The notes below the pieces were generated by a model that was given only the letters and a program-made list of their open reading frames with translations, did no database searches and was not told the DNA's origin. Shown piece by piece: positions 1 through 11,901 of a stretch of 64,000 bases of DNA. This DNA is from Plecoglossus altivelis (taxonomy: Eukaryota; Chordata; Actinopteri; Osmeriformes; Plecoglossidae). Location: positions 1,679,045 through 1,743,044 of the forward strand of contig BROE01000017.1 in the NCBI GenBank assembly GCA_036571765.1, written 5' to 3'. A program made the position numbers and the translations under genes. Within the stretch, counting starts at the first letter, position 1. Each line of letters opens with the position of its first letter.

Positions 1-2650
1 CTCGCGCGGTCATCCAGTAAGTCATAAACTCCGATGATTCTAACCTTTACCCCTGAATCCTCCTCCCCACCCCCCCAAACACCCCCTGCTATCTGAAAGA
101 GATAGAGGGAGAGAGGAGGGATCGCAAGAGGGAGGAAGAACGAGTAGGAGGGGCCTATCGTTGCTTGAGTTGCAAGAAGAGAACTCACTAGAACCCTCCA
201 ATGGGCGTGGTGGCCCGTAGACCACGGAGTCACCCGTTTGAAACCCCCCAGCACCCTGCTTTGGATGAACGAAGCCACTATCTGTTTCACTATCACCAAA
301 TCCATGGCAGCAGGGATTGTGGATTGGTAGGGGACTTCATACACGTAGTTCGGGACCTGTCCCAAACTCAAAAAGCTTTCTGGAAGGAAAACCGAAAGGA
401 ACTCAAACAAATGTGAATGGTGGCCAATAACTGAGAATTACCAAAGAAGTCTGGAATTATATTTACTGTACATGAATAGAATTGACTGACAACTGTAATG
501 ATATAAGCAACTCCACTTGTGTTCTTTTGACAATGTGTGTTTAATGAAAGCTGAGTTAAATAAAAAGGAAATAAATCCATGGAGGTCCTGTACTGGAAAT
601 AGCTATCAGATCCTGGTTCCTAATCTAGCTCTTATGCAGCCTCTTGCCAAAAACACCGACACAAGATGGCTGACCGAAGGTTAGCGTAAGGACTAAATCT
701 TCTCAAAGACAGTTTAAAATGGTTTATCTCTAAAGAGGCTTATATTTTGCCACTATATTAACACCGTTTTGTATTTTTTATTGATGTTTCTTATCTGTTT
801 ATTTGCGTGTATTTTACCAGCGAAACACTAAAGTGTCTTTTCAAGCGTGTACTCGATTAGGGCACAAGCAACATGGGCATTCTTGGCAGCACTGAGTCAT
901 TACACCACGACAGCATGAAGAACTAGGACCAGGTTACAACAAGTAATCTAGTCAAAGAATAACACAATCATCGGAGGATGGTAAAATCATAAAACAACTA
1001 AACCTAGAATGGCTTTGTAAATAAACGTGTACCAGTGATTGAACCAATGGGAAGACGGTACAGGCCAGCCAACCCCTATTATATAAAGTGCAGTGGTGCA
1101 TAAGGGGTTGGTAAATAAACCCCAATATTCCATGATAAATGGTGTTTGTTTGATCGTAGACCTGAGGGATTCAAATACAATATTGCTACTTTCAGCTAAA
1201 TGAATAAACGTAGCAGATCTTAGTCTCTTTCTGCCTTCGGAAGTTAAAAAAAAACAACAAAAACAGGCCAAACACAGTAATACAGTAATTGAATGGACTT
1301 TAAAATGGATGACAGCTGTTCTTGGAGGACCCGCCATGGGGGACAGGAAACAGGAAGTGACCCGCGGTCCTGGGGAGGGCAACACCAGCTAGCCTTGCCT
1401 AGGCCTGCAACAGCAGCAAGCTAAGCCTCATGTTTAGGCAAACAGAAAGGAACCCGTCAACACGACAGCAGTTGTGTCCCGAGCTTCTCTGTGGGTCGTA
1501 AACTTTATGGCGGGGAGGAGAGAGGGGGGGGGATGATGTTGTAAAAACCAACTCACCACAGAAACACAGATATGCCGGGCAAGGGCAGGACGACACTCTG
1601 ATGGTCTATGCCTCGCGAACGGAAGGGGCCGGGCGGGGGGGGGGGGGAAGTTGTGTGTGTACGTTCGATGGGTGAAGTGTTGTACGGTGCGTGGAGCTGT
1701 GATGTGTGTGAGCATGAGTCCATTGGATGGTAAGGATCTCGTTAATGTATGTATGTTGCTGCGTGTGGCCCGTGTGTATACATGTATTTGCACGTTTATT
1801 CGTGTGCGCGTGTGTGTCTAACGCAACCATTTGGGGATTCTTTCGGTTCCGCACTGCCAATGAAGCCCTCAGTAGGCCAGCCAGCGATGGCGCAGTTATG
1901 AACGTAGAGCTAGTGATGTTTCATGATACAAACACACCTAAACAGGCATCTCTCAAATATGGCGTCCGGCGTGTATTCACGAGCACTTCTCCGAGAGGAA
2001 ACGCCTGGAGTCTCCGTCGCCGAATCCCACCGTCAGCCAATCAAAATACCTTCAACATCAGAGTCAACAATCAATTAATTAAAGTAAATAAAAGCAGAAA
2101 GCGACCAGGGTAAATATCTCCACCTCATAAAAACCTATTACTGAGCTCTCTCCCTCCAACTTATACAACCACATGTTTATGGGCCAGTTTTACCATAAAC
2201 TTTCATTTACAATAGTCTAACTGCCCCCTAATACCCCCACTGTGAGCGGATTGATTCTGAATAAACATGCGGCAGTAAAGTGATCCTGATGTTAAACCAT
2301 GTCAAACCAGTAGCTCATCTATAAAGAGCTGATAGCCTGAAGGGCCCTTGTCTGCTAATGAAACTACTGGTGTTCCTCTCCGCACATCCCACATACTCAA
2401 GCGCTGGTGTGCGGCGGAGTACACTGGCATTTACTGCTATATGATGGTGTAAACAATGTAATACTGGTGTGTAATGATGCATATTGTTACTTAATGGCAA
2501 GGGCTTTGGATTGACCATGGCATTGGAGGGGACAGATTTGCTGGCAACACCCGATATTGTCTTTGTCATGCTTTCAAAATAAAAGTTCCAAATAAACAGT
2601 TTTGGACTAAAGACTAACCCCGTCCCCCCGACCACGCTCGCCACCCCCCC
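1..2650. other. non-coding stretch, no gene recognised
   Basis: Open frames here are short and match no family I know. No convincing series of exons with splice sites and matching phases is visible on either strand. The sequence is mixed unique DNA with short G or C homopolymers (for example near 1636-1648) and a TG-rich patch at 1650-1820. A distant regulatory region or untranslated exon cannot be excluded. Confidence 0.5.
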
Positions 2651-2699
2651 AGATGCAACGCCAATGCTTAATGATACGCGCTGTCGTACACTGGTTTAA

Positions 2700-3090
2700 A
2701 CTGGTATGAACAATTACATGTGTTCTGGTGTATGGTATAGGTAGGTAATGGTACATACTGGCGTATACTGGTGTATGTTGGTATGCACAAAGACATTACG
2801 ATACATGATAATTTACTCAATACAGGTGTGTGCTGGTGTTATACATTGACATACAGTATATTGGTACATAATGGTGTGTGCACACTGGTATACAGGAACA
2901 TGCTGATGTATGCAGGTACATACTGGTATGCACTGGTGTAAATGGGTACACACTGGTATGTACCGGTGTAAATGGGTACATACTGGTATGTATGTACCAG
3001 TTCAAATGGGAACATACTGGTATGTATGTACCAGTTCAAATAGGAACATACTGGTATGTACTGGTGTAAATGGGTACATACATTTAATGC
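2700..3090. repeat. minisatellite, about 30-bp unit
   Basis: Imperfect tandem copies of a unit containing 'actggtatgtaccagt' and 'ggtgtaaatgggtaca' run through this stretch. The best-conserved copies lie between about 2920 and 3080, and more diverged ones extend left. The unit is partly palindromic (ACTGGTA/TACCAGT). Repeat-driven open frames on both strands are not genes. Confidence 0.75.
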
Positions 3091-3599
3091 TCTACACTGG
3101 GACATACTGGAATACGACACCTAACAAAACAAGACATTTGTCTGTAAGAAATGTAATTTTGTTCAAACATACAATTTGTCAGAAATCCTTTAAGCGTCGT
3201 TCAGCTGGAAAACATTGTATCATATAACAGGCTGTTTATTAACGTGCTCTCATCAGCTTGACCTGATTGTCATGTGTCTGGCTGCCCTGTCAGTATCGCT
3301 AGCTATGTGTAACTAGTCCATTACCCTATATCTTACAAGTCTAAGTGCGAGGGAGTCTGTGAGAAGGGTGTGTGGCGTTAGTGTGTGTCTAGGTTGATGG
3401 CATGACGACTCTGCTATCTGACCTAGAGGCTCCATCTCTATTGATCAAGCTATGTTGTTCGAAGTTAGAATCGAAATTGATGAGGAACGCAAACAAGTAT
3501 TATGCATGTAAGTGGAACCGTGTTCGTGTTTTTCTTATTCAGTGTGTGTTTGTGTCTGTATGTGTGTGTATTTGCATGTATGCAAATGCATATGTATGT

Positions 3600-3684
3600 A
3601 AGAGCATGTGTGGAAGCGAATGAATGTATGTATGTATGTATGTATGTATGTATGTATGTATGTATGTATGTATGTATGTATGTA

Positions 3685-3715
<31 letters not shown>

Positions 3716-3870
3716 ACGTGTGTATGTATGTATGTATGTATGTATGTATGTATGTATGTATGTATGTATGTATGTATGTATGTATGTATGTATGTACGTA
3801 TGTATGAATGTATGCATTTATGTATGAATGCGTGTGTGTGTGTGTGTGCGCGCGCACGCGTGCGTGTGTG
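3600..3870. repeat. compound (ATGT)n/(TG)n microsatellite
   Basis: Two long runs of the tetranucleotide tatg (about 3625-3685 and 3722-3795) are separated by a TG run and followed by a TG/CG alternating tract (3828-3870). Being purine-pyrimidine alternating it could adopt non-B DNA. The open frames across it are repeat artefacts. Confidence 0.9.
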
Positions 3871-5390
3871 TAACCTGGCATGTTGAGGTGAGAAGAGCCA
3901 GCAGGGGCAGAGAGCATTCACCCTTGTGACAGACCTCACCTTTCCTCCAGGTAATTAACCTTTGTCTTGTTGATAATGATCCTCCAGGTTTCCTCATGAC
4001 ATTGCAGCACTGTGGCCCTCAGCAAGTTCATGTTTGGAGGCTGATCGAGGCGCCCTCCTGCCCTTGCTGGGAGCCTGGCAGTAAAGGTGAATGGTTAACC
4101 AATGAGGAAGCGACAGGAAGTCTGTAGACTGGCGCTTCCTTCTGGATTTGTGGCTGGTACTGGTACTGGTTCTGGGACTGGGGCGAGGACTTAAGCAAGA
4201 CTGGAACTGGGACAAGGATAGCACTAAGATTACTGGAATGGAACTGATTACACTAGACTAAAACAGGGTCTACACACGACTAGGAAAAGTACAAATCTGA
4301 CTCACATTACACCAGACCGGGACTAGTCTAAGATTGAGCCTACACTAGACTAGGACTGGCACTAGAATGAGTAGGGGTAAGTGTGAGGTGTGAGAGTGAC
4401 AGAGACTGAGTGTGCTTGTGTGTGTGTGTGTGTGTGGGGGGGGGGGCACTCCCCGCCCCCTTCCCAGGGTGTCAGAGTTCACACCTCACTACAGCAAGGC
4501 TAGCCGTCCTCGGCCTCTGGCACAGGTGCACTATGGGTAAACACTGGTGGGAACCAGAGAGAGACTGGACATTTGCATGGTCACCATAGTTACTAGCATG
4601 ATGATCATGGTTACTAGTGTGGCTGGACTGACCTAGACGAGGATGAAGGAGAGAGAAAGAAAGAGATAGAGGGAGGGATGGAGAGGGAGGGAGAAGGTGA
4701 GAGGGAGAAATAATGAGAGAAAAAGAGAAAGGGAGAAAGACTGACAGAGCGATTGTGCAAAAGCAGATAGAAATAGAGGATACATAATATGTGAGAAACA
4801 GTGAGAGAGAAAGAAAGAAAGACGAAATAAGAGAATGAAAGAGAGTTGTCCAACCTGACCAGAGGGAGCAGGTACTGTGTGTGCTGTCATATATAACGTG
4901 GTACTGACAGGCGATGTCCCAACTTCCTGTGGCCGAGCCTTTGAAGCGCAGGTGGGAGGGGCACAGGACGTGAGATCAGTCTCTTTGAGGTCGTACCGTT
5001 TTATGAGCCATTGTTAATCAGGCTAAGGAGACAGCAGGCAACAATGGCCTACATACACACACTCTCACACACACATTTCCCTTCTCTCTGTCTTTACCTT
5101 TCTCTCTCTCTCAGTTTCTGTGTGTGTTGTGTCGTTGTGTCTCTGTAAATGTGTGTGTGTGTGTGCATGAATGTGTGTGAGAAAGCAAAGGAGAGCAGAT
5201 GTGAGGCCAGGGTGGGCATCATGGCTGACTGAGGTTTATGACCCCTCTGTTCTCTAATGTAGCTGACACACACATACACTCTCGCTCACATACACTCACA
5301 CACAAACACACACACAGGTAGAGCTGGTGATTACTATGGTGACTATAGACTCATGTCACTGTGGACAGAAACAAAATTTCCTCTCCTCCC
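3871..5390. other. non-coding stretch with GA- and TG-rich tracts
   Basis: No gene seen. It contains a purine-rich GAGA tract at about 4640-4850, short TG/CA runs, and the left copy of a local duplication described at 4340-4500. Confidence 0.5.
4340..4500. repeat. left copy of a diverged local duplication
   Basis: The stretch runs from 'actaggactggcactagaa' through 'ggtaag', a TG tract and a G run to 'cccagggtgtcagagttcacacctc'. The same order of elements recurs at 5925-6080, about 1.6 kb to the right, with substitutions and small indels. No coding potential is evident. Confidence 0.55.
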
Positions 5391-5399
5391 CACATTAAT

Positions 5400-5610
5400 T
5401 AACCCTAAGCCACCGTAGCTCTAGCTAACTCTAACCCATGCTAGCTAACTCTAACCCATGCTAGCTAACTCCAACCCATGCTAGCTAACTCGAACTCACG
5501 CTAGCTAACTTCAACCCACGCAAGCTAACTTCAACCCACACGGGCTAACTCGAACCCACGCGGGCTAACCCTAACCTACCCTATCTAATCCTTACCCACC
5601 CTAACTAAAC
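5400..5610. repeat. 20-bp minisatellite (gctagctaactctaacccat)
   Basis: About ten tandem copies of a unit reading roughly gctagctaactctaacccat, becoming more diverged to the right (gggctaactcgaacccacgc). No coding function is implied. Confidence 0.85.
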
Positions 5611-5809
5611 CACATCCCAGTTGGCTGGGATGTGTCCCAGTAGTCGTTAGGGCAAAACACACTTACAGTTTTAGTTTTTTAAGTGCAGCGAACCGCAGCG
5701 TGTGCAGGCTTTTAACTGCTGGCCTCACATCATGCTGAGCTGGTAGGACCCCAAATGCCTTAGGAACACAGGTAGAGCTACATGCAGGATTACAGGTAGA
5801 CTAAGACTG

Positions 5810-6080
5810 AGACTGCACTAGACCAGGACTAGAGTAAGACTGAGACTACACTTGACAAGGACTAGACTAAGACTGAAACTGCGCCAGACCAGGACTAGAC
5901 TAAGACTGAGACTATTCTAGACTAGGACTAGACTAGGACTGATACTACTCTAGACCAGGACTGGCACTAGAACGAGAAGAGGTAAGAGGTGTGTGTGTGT
6001 GTGTGTGCGCGTGTGTAGTGGGGGTTTGGCTGCTACACCTCCGCCCCATACCCAGGGAGTTGACACCTCGCCCCAGAAAG
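5810..6080. repeat. 'actagaccaggactagactaagactgag' repeat and right duplication copy
   Basis: From about 5810 to 5960 imperfect copies of a roughly 37-bp unit (actaagactgagactac..., gaccaggactag) are arranged in tandem. From 5925 the sequence continues as the second copy of the segment at 4340-4500, including a TG tract and 'acccagggagttgacacctc'. Confidence 0.6.
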
Positions 6081-9000
6081 GCATCATAAGAACACAGGCA
6101 GCATCACAAGTAGGCTTACATGTGTGACCAAAGGCAGGGATACAGGCACTAACACAAGTAGGATTACAGACACAACTTCGTAAGTACCCTCGTGTTAGGA
6201 CGATGGACATCAGTGGCCAGAATATGGACAACAATGATAAAGACTATAAGACAAGGATTTACTTGGTTTTTCAGAACAAGCTGGCTGTCTGAACATCTGC
6301 CTGTCTCGCACTGCCGATCCTTAAGTAGTATGTGAAGTCACAACACGGTTCGTTAGAATCTGCCCAATGTTATTACAAGACATTATTCAATGTATCGAGA
6401 TAAGATTTATTTTCATAACCCCATAAAGAAATGTGTTCTGGACTCTGCCCTTTCGTCATAACAGTACTTCGATACAGAAACAAACAGAAGTAAATACCCC
6501 ACCAGAGCCAGATGCAAATTGATCGTTTGTTTACAGACATTAGAATGGGCGTATTGTTTACACAAGCCCTGAAATGTTGTGGGTCCTTCCAAACTGTGAG
6601 CACTTGGTGAGAAACACCAAATATTAATACCACAGGAGTAATCATTGTCTTGGCAATGTTACTGTCTTGTCACAAACAGCCCCACCCGCACTCATCACCA
6701 CTGCATCTGAATCCCAGCCTGCATGGATCGGCGCTGGGTCAATACTGCTGCGAACCTTCTCCACCAATAGGAACGAGACATTGATGAGCTGACTGTGATG
6801 TTTGAAGACAGGGAGGCGGGGGAGTTATAGGTTGGAAAGCTGGACAAAAACCACTCCATAACTGACAGCACCGTGGCACTGACAGCGCTGTTTGGCAAGT
6901 GGGGTGGGGGTCATGTGACACACTGGGTTGGAGCGGTCACGTGATGCATTGGGCTGGCGAGGCGTCATGTGGCAGGCCAGAGGAAGCTGCTCGTCAACGC
7001 TCTTCTGCTTCCTAGTTTAACTGAGCTAACAATGATATCATAGAGGAAGAAGTGGAGCTTAGGTCAGCGTTAGGAGCATGATATGAACACCAGACCAACG
7101 GCAAAAAGTAGCTCCCGACGCCAACGGTCTCTTTTGAAAAAGGAGACGTGTCAGTGTGAGTAGTTTAGTTTAGTATAGTTTAGAGATGAAAGATGCCCAT
7201 GGCAATAGATATGTTTAGAGTGCATTTTAAGATGGACAACAGACGATTTACATGCATGGCTATTAAGGTGTAGACGTTCCGGGATGGAACTTGAGATATC
7301 AGTCAGATATCGATGAAGACAACAAGCGATCCTCGTTTGTGTGGTCCCTGTTCCACTTCCTCCGACGCAACACAAGCTCTTCTTCAGAAACAACAGCATA
7401 CGAGCGACTTTTCTCTGCCGGACCACTCTACGCCGCACCCCCGCACCCCAAGCCTCTTCCCCTGCCCCTCCCCCGCCTCCGCGCCCCCCCAGACATATTC
7501 TTCATCTCGAGAATTACACTAACGGACAGATGGCTGGGAATGGCCCTGACTCCGCGCTCATAGTCAAGCACTATCCTCCTGCCCGCCTCGTCTCTATAAC
7601 GTCCGCGCGGTACTGGCATCTGTCGTCCACAAAACCAGAAACAAGCATAGTTCCAGCCTTTCATTAGCACAACCAAAGGAGCAAGAGACCTAACGAGAGC
7701 AAGAAGAAGAACCCAAAAACAGTCATCAAACGCGATGACGCCCCGAAGGAACCGCCCTTATCAAAAGTTCCCCCTGAGAGACTCGAATGAAAACGCTTTG
7801 ACTCTTGATGAGAAGCGTCCAGCTGAGCAATGGAGGAGGAGGCTTCGCTAGGCGCTGGCCGGGCACAGGTGGGGCTCTCCCACTCAGAAATGCCCTGTCT
7901 GGTGGGATTATCTCACTCTTTATGAGTTTATGGTATATTTATTGTTTTACTGAGACCAGTATTACTCTTGGTTCCAGAGCCACGGTGAATGAATGAAGCA
8001 CCCAAATGCAGGGTTCACCTCAGAAGGGCATCGCAGGCCATCGCAATCCCATACGCGTTCCCCCCCCGGGGGCAGTAAAAACCAGAAGCACGATGGGGTA
8101 ATCTGAGTGAACACATGTTGTTATTGGTCCTCGTTGTTATGGCTCCTTGCTCTGACCAGCTTCAATGCTGGAGAGAGGATCACAACAGACATGCCTTGGG
8201 TGGGTGATCTTGTATACGTGTGAGCGTCTGCCCGTGTATTTAGGTGTGTGAATGTCTGTGCGGGAAACCCAGTGTGTCTGAAAGTGTGTACGTGGGTGTG
8301 TACGTATGAGTGTTTGCGAGTGTGGGTGTACGCTCATGGATGTATGCTGTAATTTGACATACATACACAGACACATCTTCTGAACATGAATCCAAACTTG
8401 ACATTTTGAGTTAATGCACATTGAAATCATTTCGATCCAGCATGTTGTTCCATAACTTTGTTCTTTCCAGGCAACGCTTTGATGCAGCAACATACAGGAG
8501 ACCAATACAGGAACTTGTGGTTCCAACTTTTCATGTACATGGTTAAGTACGTCTGTCCTTTGTTGTCACCCGCTCAAAAAATGGTTCTGTTCTACGTCTA
8601 CCTGTAAAAATAGATGTGAAATATCTACATGTCCGCATGCGAGCGCTTGCATACAGAGGCGTCTGTGTGTTCTGGGGCAGCTGACTGAGCGATAAAGACA
8701 AATATGTGGGGCTCTGTTTGCCTCGTTTTAATTTACCACCATGGTATCGTCATAAATCGGAGGTTGATGATGACAGGAGGTGTGAATTTGAGACCACCTT
8801 CTTTGTTTATTCTGTGCTTCGGGTCCTTTGGCCTGCATGTATGGAGATGAAATGGAAATTCATGATAAAGGGTTTGGTCTCTGACAAATACGTCATACAC
8901 AGACAGAAGCGTTGGTCTTTCAAAGGTATTCGTTTAGCGACCGCCTTTGTCCGAAGCAACACACGTCTGAATCTCTGAACCCCTTTTACAGTGAACACGT

Positions 9001-9740
9001 TCATGGTGTCGGTCTTCAGAGGTGTGTGTTCCTAGCGCGGAGCGAGGTAACAGAGTTCACAGCTGAACGTGGCCGACATCCTCTTCCTCACCCTGGGTCC
9101 AGTTTCCCATGAGAAAGAGGAATGAAGGCTAGATAAAAGAAGAGGAAAAGCCGCCATGTTCTCTCTGTCACCTGTCTCTGTAACCATTAACCCGGCCCTG
9201 CCATAAAGACGCAGTTTATGGAAAGTTTGATCATGGCGGGTCGTAAAGATTGTGAGGTTTTATGGCCCAGGGGACTGGAGCATGGTCTCACCTTGACACC
9301 ATTTGTATGTGATCCTTCGGGCCCCAGGAACCCCTCCGGAGCCCCCAAGCAAAAACACACCTACGCCTCGTTTGAAACACAGGCAAAATATCCTGTGTTT
9401 TCTATTTGTTTGGTGAAAATATGGACTTTCTGTGCGTAGACGCGGTTTAGATACCTGGCTCCCAGCGTTGGCCTTAATTCTGTCGTAGCTAAACACTTTC
9501 CTGATTAAGCTCGTTTACTTGACCGTAAGTCCATATGGCCGGGCCGTCGTTAGGCGTGCGTCGAGTTCAGGGCTCTGTCGTTGCCGTGGCAAAATACTAC
9601 TGGACTCGAAGCGTTGCGTAGGGCTTTTTTTTCGCCGATTGTCAGCTGACGCTTGGAGGAAGTTGGGTCTAGGGTCCATTTCCTTGGTAGAATAACTGCC
9701 TTTCAAAACACGCTCATAGGTCCTGACTGGTGAACTTTGA
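6081..9740. other. non-coding stretch, no gene recognised
   Basis: Several short open frames occur, the most GC-rich at 7291-7670, but none resembles a known domain and none is part of a convincing spliced model. A cytosine-rich stretch lies at about 7430-7490. Unique sequence between genes is the simplest reading; an unrecognised untranslated or lncRNA exon is possible. Confidence 0.45.
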
Positions 9741-11500
9741 TATTAAAGTAAACATACCATGCAGTAGTCAGTTGTTTTTTATTCAATTTTTCAACAGATA
9801 TTTACACTGTAATTACAAATTCGAAAACAACACAATGTGAATGCACAATAACTGTAGTGATACTTCACTATATTTATATTGATCTATAATTTGTTTATTT
9901 GTTATAATTATTATATTGTTTTTATTATATTAAATGATTTGCGTCTTTGTATGCACTTAATTAATATTTAATTTAACTTATGAATACATTTTTTTACTCC
10001 TACTGTCTCTTTGTGGTCAAATTGTGATTTATTTATTTTGAATTACATCAAAATAAATAGAGGAATTACTTTTACTAATTTACTACATCATTTGTTTTGT
10101 TAATTTGTTTGCTCTTCAATTAGACAAGAAATAATGAGACATTAAATTCTAATAAGATGTGGTTGGAAATTCATGCTATACATACCAAATATATATTTCT
10201 ATATTTACTTGATTTAAAAGAATAATTTTTTTTTGACACAATAAAGTACAACACTTTTATATGACAAAGTTCCTTAATGGAATAATTTCCTGATAATAAT
10301 TCACAATATGAAAGTCTAATATCTTACTGCTTAACAAATCAACTGTAATTTGTGAATGATCCTGTATTGTTTTCTGTCTCTGCAGTGTATATTAATCATG
10401 TATATTTATAAACTTTTAGAAACCAACTGATAATTACAAACATTTGTTTTGTTTCTATAATATTTACCTTTACAATATATCAATACAACCCTGGTTATTT
10501 ACATTTTTTTTCTCAAATCGCTCCATCTGCATTTCAATACGTTGGCCACATTTTCAAAACCGTTCATGCAGTTTTCAAAACGAAATTTGACGTTAGTGCA
10601 GCAGTTATTTTCCAATCCAAAATTCAGTAAAACTATCAAAACACTTCATACATGTCTTGTATCAACGTATTTATCCATAATAAATGCAAAGGTTGTCACC
10701 CAACAATCACACTTCATCACATTAGCTACAGGTAGCATTACACTATGTTATCTTTCATCAAATCCTTTTATAAAACAAGAATGCCACCTCTCTACTGTTT
10801 GAAATTAACTGTAGTATATCTTACATGAACAATTCTGTCATGGTTCAATATACCTCAAAATAACAAATATCTGTGTATGTTCTTTGGACATTGACTGCGA
10901 AATACAGTAAGTGATATATAGTGTAATATACTAATACAGTTACATTGCAAGGCAACCCTGTCTTTTATATTTGGTCACAGGTTTTTACCCACATCTTATC
11001 TTATGTCATCTTGGTCAATACGCCTTCGGAAAAAAAACATTTGGTGAGTCTGGTCCGTCCATGACCATCCTTCCTAATGTGCCCATGAAACCTCATTGCA
11101 TTGCTTCTAGGAGGGAACAAACTGGTATCATTGTTTTGATAGTATTCAACTTTTCTTTTTTCAAATGTATTTCAATGTTACTGTAGAAATTAAGCAAGCA
11201 GCTGTCTATTCAATTTTGTGTTATGTTAGGTTCAACAAGTAGGCTCAGGTGTTTTGAAAAGACTGTTTAAACGTCGATATGGGCTTGTGGGTACAAAGCA
11301 TTTTGGTGGTGGTAGTGTAATGTGATTTGGAAGTCAATTCGTATATTTTGTGCAAAATCTATGAAAAATACTCTGTTCAGTACAACAGCGGTCTATGACA
11401 TGGACCACTGTTGTACAATACAGAGAGGTTTCCAAATGTGATCTAAGAATTGAAAAAAGGGTTTAAAATATTTCAAACAAACAAAAATTTGAAATGAATT
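9740..11500. other. AT-rich island, probable old repeat-derived DNA
   Basis: Base composition shifts abruptly to A/T at about 9740 and recovers near 11500, in contrast with both flanks. Stretches such as 'ttcaaaaccgttcatgcagttttcaaaac' (around 10553) look like degraded transposon DNA, but I could not identify terminal repeats, target duplications or a transposase frame, so no family is assigned. Confidence 0.35.
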
Positions 11501-11901
11501 CACAGTTATTAATTCCTGATAAGTGTGTTGTGACCAAACTGATCGGTACACCTGAGGCACTTGGGAACACAATCCATGTTTATCACATAACAACGCTGCC
11601 CCCTAGTGGTGGACATGGATACCAACCCCCAACAGTCCTCACATGCTGTTTGTTCGGTCACTTAAAAAAAAACATGATTAGGCGAACTATAGATCCGTCT
11701 ACTTCAAACGTTAAAGCTTGGCTGCATGCCAAAAATATAACTACGTGGGTGTTGGTTTCATAAAACAAGACCTGTGTATGAGTTCTTTTATCCAACGTTC
11801 TTTCATTGACTATTTCTCTCGTTGTTCTCTCATTGACTCGTTCCATTAGACTTTCTTCACTCGATTTCCCCCCCGGTCGACAGTCCCCCAGTTCCATTCC
11901 G

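Noticed and set aside
3465..3939. Frames of repeated YIHT or MYVC
   Set aside because: Pure (ATGT)n microsatellite translation.
7291..7670. GC-rich plus-strand frames
   Set aside because: No recognisable domain, no splice partners, and proline-rich content that follows from a C-rich tract.
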